DNA of 64,000 nucleotides, taken from NCBI RefSeq assembly GCF_000006565.2, contig NC_031476.1:5455900-5519899 (forward strand), in the 5' to 3' direction. The notes under the pieces are model-generated. The model was given only the letters and a program-made list of their open reading frames with translations, did not search any database and was not told where the DNA came from. This document shows positions 57,701-64,000 of the stretch, piece after piece (the stretch's first letter is position 1; every line of letters starts with the position of its first letter). Source of the DNA: Toxoplasma gondii ME49. Taxonomy: Eukaryota > Apicomplexa > Conoidasida > Eucoccidiorida > Sarcocystidae. A program made the position numbers and the translations under genes.

Positions 57701-60542
57701 GATCCAGAGACAGGTCGAAGCGCAGGCAGCCCGACGGTGGAGAGATGAGAGAGAAGCGGAGGAAGAGCTCGCTGAATGGGAAGCAGAAGCCGGGGAGATC
57801 TTTGCAGACCGAGACGACGAAAAGGAAAATGTGCAGCACTCCTCGGGACTCTCATCCGTTCAGAACCCGTCCCTTTCGGCCACGTCCCGGCGCCTGCTGG
57901 AAGTGCTGCAGGCCTCGCGACTCGAGGGCGGTGGCGAGCCCGCCGACGTCGCTAGTTGGGCTCCAAAGCCGCGGTCGCGCGGCGGCCGGGCAGCCACCGC
58001 CAGCGAGGGTGCGAAGCCACCGGGCTTCTTCGTCTCGCGGTCTGCGCCGTTCCAGCAGGAAGAAGACTTCTTTGCAACTCGAAGCCAAGAACCTCAGGGA
58101 AAGTGGCAACAAAATCTCCAGAGTCGTCTCCGAGCGCAAGCGGAAGCGGAAGAGCGTCGGCGACTGGAGGCGCAGGAAAAAGCGAGAAGACAGACACAGG
58201 GAGAGGTCTTTTTGCCTGGGGCGCCGGCGCGTTCGCCAGAGGGCGCCACGAGTTCAACTGGAGCCGCAGACGACGCCTCCTGCGCTTCGGCTCTCCCCCG
58301 CAACGATTCCTCCCGAGTGCATACGCTCGAGGCAGGAAAGAAGAAACGGCTGTTTCGAGTTGAAGAAGCGGGGCTCTTGGGAGAGGAAGACCAACCAGAG
58401 GAAAGCGAGTTCAGCCACCTGGGGGCGGTCCAGCCTCCAGCTCTTGGTGGAGGCCCGGGAGACGCTTCTTTGCAGGAGTCCAGTGCTTTCTCGGAGAAGC
58501 CGTTTGGGCTGAATGAAGGAGATCCAGAGGCCTGGGACTGGGAGAGCGACGTCGGCGGTTCCGAATTCAGGGAAGGCGAGACCGGGGAGGCCAGAGAAGA
58601 TCTTGAAGATGCACAGGATGCAGGGCTTTGCCTGACAGTGCGGCAACCCTTTGCCTCTCTGATCGTGCTCGGCTTCAAGGCGAAGGAAGGACGGAACTGG
58701 CCATGCGCGCATCGCGGACGGTGAGAACTCAGCGACGAAAAGCAAGCAGTTGGGGGAATCAGGCGGGCAGCCGACACAAACACCCTGAGAAAAACCCACT
58801 TCACCCTACGCGACAGACCACGCGGTATACGGATCCACACCGCCAGAATGGCGTCGTTCACACACTCACAGGCATTTATTGGTGCATGCACAGGTAAAAA
58901 AATCCGTGGGTGATGTCCTTCGTCCCCCTCTCTCTAAACATATATATATATATATATTTATATATGTATATATATAAAGGTGTATGTGTGCATGCCTGTG
59001 TACGTCTGTGGTGCACAGAGATGCGTCAATGGCTGCATGTGGCCAGGTGCAGAGGCGTTTGTCTTTTCTTCGTAGGATGTGGATCCACGCGGCCGCGACA
59101 CCACCGAGCCCCGCGACAATTGAAGCAGCGCGGCGCTTCTATGAGCAGCTTCTTCACTTGTCCGCGTCTGCCTCTTGTCTTTGGAAAGACACAGAAGAGC
59201 GCCACTGCGAGGCCAGATGTGACGCGCAGGGGAGCTGCGAAGCGAAGGAAACTGCACTGCCGCCTTTCCCTCGCGAATTTCCGACGTCTGCTGTTCTGGG
59301 CTGCGTCACCGTCGTGGACTGCGTTGAGAAAACGGAACAAGCGAGTTGGGTGAGGAAGGGGACAAAAAAACGGAGAAGAAGACGAGGAGAAGAGAAGGAA
59401 GACTCTCCGCAGAAGAGAGGACGAGTCCCCGAGAGAGAGAGGGAAGCAAACCCTGGGAAGAGCGCGGAACAGCGCGCCGCAGTTCGTCGTGGTGATCTCT
59501 GCCCAGACCCAGATCAGACACCACCGAGACACAGCAGTCGATTCAAACATGAAGTACAAATGCGTATATACATGTATTTCTGTTGATATGTAGGTGCATA
59601 CGTAGATATGTGAACACTGATCTCAGGTGTCGCGACGCTTGAAAGAGTTCTTCTTTCTTCCTTCTTGGTTCTGTCCTTTTCACGACATGTCTGGGATCGC
59701 GTCCCGTTTGCCTTGTTGCTGACCATTCTTCAGGGTCTAGACGAGACAGAAGGATGCAAGTTTGAGTTCACTTTCCGACGACCGCGCAGACTCATCGTTC
59801 CTGTCAAGGTGAGACATCCGAGACCGGACTGTGAGATCCTAAGTGCACAGAGAGCTGGGTAGATTCGAGGAACATGACAAGCACTTGTAGATTTATCTAG
59901 ACCAAAAGACGTCACGACTGTAGATCGGTTCGAGCCGCTGACCTTCGGGTCGCGAGCCCGACGAGCTACCCCGTGGAGTGGTTTCGCTTCCTTAGAAAAT
60001 TGGAATTTCATCAACAAGAAATGGACTTCTTTGCGGACACCTGTGTTTTTGACCGACAGACAGTCGCTTGGAAATTTGAGTTGCGACCGCGACAGTCCGC
60101 ATCAGTGTCTTTTAAATGGCGCAAGGAGAGAGGCGTTCAGTGTGCATTCGAAAACCAACAGTTGCAGAGAAAGTGAAGCAAGGACGTGGTGAGAAGTTGC
60201 GAGTGAGAACGTGCCAAAGAGCCGGGTATGAAGAAACGAGGGAGAAACAAAACATACAGAAGAAAGAGAGGCTAACGAAAAAGACCACGGAGAGGAAGAC
60301 GTGAAGCCGAGACCAAAGGATCTGTGTTTACCTGTTTCGTTGTCTGTTTCCTTCCTCGCCTCGATTCGCTTCCGCTTTCTGATCCTGAAACTCAGGTGGT
60401 GGGTCGACAGCCGCGGATCTGGAATCTCGCTCGAGGAAAGCTGCCGCACATGCAGGCTGCTTTGCTCAAAGCTCGGTGGCCGAGGGTCCTCGGACACAAA
60501 TTCAAGGAGCCGAGAGACAACTGTGGAGAGGACAACTCATGA
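54704..60542 (+). CDS. TRIP4: Activating signal cointegrator 1 (ASC-1/TRIP4) homologue
   Basis: Six exons join in phase to 1142 aa: 54704-56123, 56413-56592, 57388-58720, 59076-59349, 59734-59808, 60396-60542. TRIP4 is a subunit of the ASC-1 complex, which in other eukaryotes acts in transcription coactivation and disassembly of collided ribosomes. The N-terminal helical segment (residues 1-115) resembles that of human TRIP4. A C2HC5-type zinc finger follows at about 339-373 (RCVCLCMGTEHG, SCMYCGKVACK, CLFCG). The DRTSAVRSVVFDDAADWF motif is characteristic. A C-terminal ASCH domain starts near 943 (GLCLTVRQPFASLIV, ending QPRIWNL). It is about twice the length of the human protein because of poly-Ser (55206-55380) and Lys/Glu (55420-55530) inserts and a charged exon 3. 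An in-frame stretch upstream of the ATG is CT-rich and read as 5' UTR. The poly-Ser stretch could be a retained intron. Confidence 0.93.
55206..55380. repeat. Poly-Ser coding TCT/TCC-rich tract
   Basis: Nearly all-pyrimidine stretch that encodes Ser runs with scattered Cys and Pro in the TRIP4 homologue (about residues 168-226). The GTGCGTATG at 55204 and AG dinucleotides near 55411 leave room for an in-frame intron instead. Confidence 0.7.
55420..55530. repeat. GAGAAGGAAGAGAAG 15-bp coding repeat
   Basis: Six to seven tandem 15-bp units encode KEKEE in the TRIP4 homologue (about residues 240-276). The copies are nearly identical in nucleotide sequence, so expansion is recent or homogenised. 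Confidence 0.9.
56670..56772. repeat. TA microsatellite
   Basis: (TA)n and GTATATA units in intron 2 (56593-57387) of the TRIP4 homologue. A shorter TA run at 56228-56250 lies in intron 1. Confidence 0.9.
58940..58978. repeat. TA microsatellite
   Basis: (TA)n run with one TTTATA interruption in intron 3 (58721-59075) of the TRIP4 homologue. Confidence 0.85.
59926..59972 (-). other. tRNA-like fragment antisense in a TRIP4 intron
   Basis: On the minus strand the segment contains an A-box-like TAGCTCGTCGGG (59968-59957). A perfect 5-bp anticodon-type stem, TCGGG/CCCGA, with a 7-nt loop CTCGCGA follows (59961-59945), then the variable-like AGGTC and a TCGAAC resembling a T loop. The core looks like Met-type tRNA with CGC in the anticodon position. 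No acceptor stem and no paired T stem can be formed, so it is at best a degraded or partial tRNA. It lies in intron 5 (59809-60395) of the TRIP4 homologue. Confidence 0.35.
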
Positions 60543-60720
60543 GGAACGCCGAGACGGCACGGGAAAGAAGGGGGAAAGCCGCAGCGATGAGAGTGCAAGG
60601 GAAGACCTGCACGTTCTTTTCCAGCGCATTTGGCGGTGATGAAAGGATGAAAGGAGAATTTTTGTTTTAGAACCGGACGTTTGTCAGCATTTATGTCACC
60701 GCGAAGCCAGTGAAATATCA

Positions 60721-61074
60721 ATGGCAGTCGAACTCCGACGGGAGTAAGGAAGAGGTGAAGAAAGGAAGTGGAGAGGCCCGACCGACAGCCAACGAAAAGC
60801 AGACACACGGAGCAGAGACTCACACAAGAAGGCAGGAAGGAATTTTTGGTGCAAGTTGTCGAAAACGTTCCAGAGAAGAGAGCACGGAGAAACAAGGGTG
60901 TCTCCGTTCTCGGGGGGTCTGCTTTTTTTGCCGTTGATTCTTATTCAAAGTGACTTTATCTCCTATGACAGGTATCTTTTCGGCCCTAACTGCGTGCGGC
61001 TAACCCTCTGTCTGCGTTTCTGTGAGTCGCTCCATCACCTTCCTGCAAAGGCGCATCTCGCGCGTCAGAGAGTC
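60721..61074 (+). CDS. Possible start of an unresolved plus-strand gene
   Basis: Candidate exons 60721-60743 and 60972-61074 are phase-compatible (2 nt carried over; donor GA|GTAAGG, acceptor ATGACAG, then donor GTC|GTAAGT). They would encode MAVELRREYLFGPNCVRLTL and a further 22 residues ending HLARQRV. No family is recognised. The gap to the TRIP4 stop is only 178 bp, on the same strand. Downstream exons are not resolved. One good candidate starts at 62911 (acceptor AATATAACAG; begins VRLLPLSIAHQNRYF). Others lie near 63239, 63481 and 63604. I could not chain them. Confidence 0.3.
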
Positions 61075-64000
61075 GTAAGTTCTGTTTGTTTTCGGACCGT
61101 ATATAATACCGCCCGCGTTGCCGCATTCTCCCCTGTCTTCTGGGCTTACCCGTTGCTGTCGTGAAGGCCCCCTCGTTTACCGCTTGCTCGACGCGCAGAT
61201 GTACCTTTCTTCGACTCCCTCTGCTCTGATTCGTGTCTCTTTTCTCCGGCTATTTCTCTTTCTCCTTTTCGGCCTCAATCTCCGATAGACAGCTGAACGT
61301 CACTCCACCTGGGGTTCTTGGCGTCCTTCATCACATCGCTACACACAGATTCAAAAGTGGTTGATAAATTCATATTTAAATATACATGCGTGGATGCTGG
61401 ACCACTCCACACTTCGTAGCCTAAACGTGTATACGCATATGCTTTTAAGGATCGAAATGGAGAGATCTGTACTTCGTACATTGCCAGACACCGCCCTGAG
61501 CTGCGTAGAGTAAATCTGCACATATATGGTGCAAATGATCATGTTTCGTCGGCCAGCCTTACGCAAGAATTAGGGGATACAAATCCTCTTGGTTCCAGAA
61601 GCTTACACAATTGTAAGCCAAGCACAACTCCATTGAGTGGTGTACAGTTTCTCATACAGGCGTTGACAATCGCGTCTCTCGAACCCGCTATCAGTCGTTT
61701 AAACTCTTTCACCCGATCTTGTGAATGGACAATAGCTGGCGCTCATTTTTCTCCTCTTTCCCATACACAAATTTGACGCGTCGTAGTCTTCTTGTTCTCG
61801 CGTGAATGATGCCACGCACGATACGAGTGTTACACTAGAACTAATGCTCACTTGGTATTTTCCTTGAACTCTCTGTACTGGTATATTTTCCGCTAGGCAC
61901 ACGCGTCTTTTGGCATCTACATGACAAGAGCCACTTCTAAGTGAACCATGCTTTTGAATAAAGGTACTTTCGGGTCTAGTTGACATTTTCCCGCAGGGTG
62001 TATTGCAGAGATTTCCTGCTGTGCATGACTGAAATGGATGGCGAGTCGACGCTACATGGCCGCATAGCGAATCTCGTTTTGAAAAAGGTTTCAGTGTCGG
62101 ATTTTCCTCTGTTGCTTGTATGTGGACATCAATTTGCTCCTGAGGAGTAACGAACCGTAAAAATATCCGGAAGACGGACAGACAACTCAAAAAAGGAACA
62201 GAACCCCAGAGCAACACTCTAGAAGATACAGCCGCGATCTGCCGTTTGTCCCTTAGGTATCCCTTATGGTCGTGAACCACCAACTAGAAAAATGGCTGAA
62301 AGGACTTTATTGAAAAAGATGGAAGAATGGTCTTTAGTGTTTTGCTCTTCTGCGCATTTGACACAGTTCGACAGCAGGGAGTTGCCAGCGGTTCCGGGTC
62401 TGTATTGTTTCGCACGCTCCCAGTTGCACAAAAAAGTGTAGGGAGGCGACTAAGGAAAGGCATTCTTCTGTAGACTCAACGCCTTTTTCATACGCTTAAG
62501 ATGCTTTATGCAAGTAGGTAAATCTCAACAGAACACGGCTTGTGCCTTCCTGTCTGTTTATTTTTGAAGTTCGTAGTTGGCTGTATTAGAACGGGACAAA
62601 AAACAGATCGATACGTAAAGACGACATATCCCGCCATTCCGCTTCATGCATTGTATCTCAATTTGTCTCGTTTGCACTGACGAAGATCCGAGATCAGTCT
62701 TTTATCGTCAACGTCGTCATTCAGAAAACAGGTGAGATCTCTGTTTTCTTCTGTACCTTCCAGATTGCGCCCAGTCTGCTGTCTCGCGTGCAGTGCGGTG
62801 CCGCCGGATCTTGCCCATCGATTCTACTCTGTCTCTTCCGGCCACAGTTTCCTCTTTTTTCTCCCATGTCTTCTGTGGTTTGCAATTCAACTTGCTGAAT
62901 AATATAACAGGTGCGTCTTCTTCCGCTAAGCATTGCTCACCAAAACCGATATTTCCAAACGCTGTCTCCGGTGGTGGACCTTGTGGATAGAAAGCACGCT
63001 GAGAGCGATTTGACTTTTTTGCTATTCAACTTCCTCATTTTCTTCGCATTTTGCTCTGTCTGCATCGCCTGTTATCAAAAAACATCAATATGTGCGTGGA
63101 TGCTACGTGTGCGATGCCGCCAGCGCTATCGATCTACCAGCGCCGCAAACACTTTTGTGGCTTCTGTCGCCTTTTCATTCTTTTTTGAGGTGAAAAAGAC
63201 GGTGCGTGTCTGAAGGTCATTCTCTTTTGTTCCACAGTGTCATTTGCGTACAAGGAACTGGCTCGTTTTCGATTTCAGTGTCCTGCTGCTCGTTTTGACT
63301 CTAGAAAACGCTAGAGAAAGCTTTTCCCGTTCTTCTCATGCACCTCGTTTCTTTGTGGTAAGTTTCGCTTTTGCTTCCTCTCTCCTCTCTGCTGTTGACT
63401 TAAAAGTTCCGATTGGCAATCGCATGAGAACGTTGGTTCACCTGTTTCTAGCTACTGTTTTTCCTGTCTTTTGTACACAGTCTGAACGGCTCTACCGCTA
63501 CCGAGCGAGTGTATCTTTCGAACATTTTACCTCTTTTTCCTCGCTTTCCTGTTGACTTTGCTTTTCGATTCGCGTGTTGACTCTCTGATGCATTTCCTTC
63601 AGTTTGTTGTTTGGAGGGAGGCTAGAAGTGCCCTGTTTGGGGGGACAAAGGAGACAGTCAGATCTCGGTAGGTTTCACGCGAAGTACGTAAACGACTCTG
63701 AGGGTAGACTTGTGTGGACCCTTTCGCGGTGCACATGGAAATGCCGACATGGCTCTGAGATACCATCCTGCGCGCGACCTTGTATTTGACTCTCACTTGC
63801 TGTCTGTCTTCTTCACTGCAACGTGTTTTCTGCCGTTTTCCCACATGTTTCCCTTCCGATTCTGTCCAGAGAATCCTCTGGCGTCAAAGGTTTCGCTTGT
63901 TCCTTTAAAGATTCTGGAGGGGAAAAAGGTGGAAAAGAGAGGCTGAAGACTTCGAGAGAGGCGGAACGTTTTGAAGCTTGAGCCCACCCCGAGTAAACAC
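61075..64000. other. Right-hand region with isolated exon-like segments
   Basis: Exon-like segments bounded by plausible splice sites occur on plus at about 62911-63000, 63239-63360 (donor GTG|GTAAGT), 63481-63550 (frame reading LNGSTATERVYLSNILPLF) and 63604-63668 (donor CG|GTAGG). A frame at 63870-63946 ends LEGKKVEKRG. Between 61.3 and 62.6 kb nothing coding was recognised. The gene probably continues beyond the window. Confidence 0.35.

Noticed and set aside
57550..58512. 320-codon plus ORF in an alternative frame
   Set aside because: Arg-rich shadow of TRIP4 exon 3.
1..64000. CRISPR arrays, rRNA genes, intact tRNA genes, integrases or transposases
   Set aside because: None seen; repeats are simple-sequence arrays without spacers, and the only tRNA-like core lacks acceptor and T stems.

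Overview
The window is nuclear DNA from an apicomplexan parasite, most likely a tissue-cyst-forming coccidian of the Toxoplasma/Neospora/Hammondia group. The signs are intron-rich genes with GT-AG junctions, proteins swollen by Ser-, Glu/Lys- and Ala-rich low-complexity inserts, many (TA)n/(GTATATA)n microsatellites in introns and spacers, and scattered TGCATGC motifs (a known coccidian promoter element). I cannot choose the species from sequence alone. No operon, rRNA, CRISPR array or intact transposon was seen.

Gene models were built by hand: reading frames were joined at GT...AG junctions and each join was checked for codon phase. Left to right they are: (1) a minus-strand KH-domain RNA-binding protein running off the left edge (61-3887); (2) a plus-strand 15-exon extended SDR/NAD-dependent epimerase (6030-14477); (3) a very large minus-strand protein (16275-22652) made by joining two long ORFs into 1972 codons, with an N-terminal MGKQC acylation signal, a C2 domain and a long helical C-terminus; (4) a sparse 5 kb stretch with a 67-bp tandem duplication and one weak two-exon candidate; (5) the complete Sec61 alpha translocon gene, minus strand, 8 coding exons, 473 aa (28357-32893); (6) a small single-pass membrane protein, minus (36703-37074); (7) a plus-strand divergent 14-3-3-like protein with a long N-terminal extension and a degenerate phosphopeptide pocket (38781-43201); (8) a minus-strand quiescin-type sulfhydryl oxidase (thioredoxin plus Erv/ALR; 47838-51312); (9) a plus-strand ASC-1/TRIP4 homologue with zinc finger and ASCH domain (54704-60542); (10) an unresolved plus-strand coding region from 60721 to the right edge.

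Genes 1/2, 6/7 and 8/9 are divergent pairs sharing upstream regions; 2/3 and 7/8 are convergent. Functionally the set is mixed. Sec61 alpha and the sulfhydryl oxidase both belong to ER/secretory protein maturation. The KH protein and TRIP4 belong to RNA/transcription/ribosome quality control. The C2 protein and the 14-3-3-like protein are candidates for membrane and signalling roles. Nothing suggests these genes form one cluster.

The most interesting observations are the 14-3-3-like protein that has lost most of its phosphate-binding residues, the acylated C2 giant, and a pair of complementary tetranucleotide arrays in the introns on either side of a 40-nt exon of the epimerase gene.
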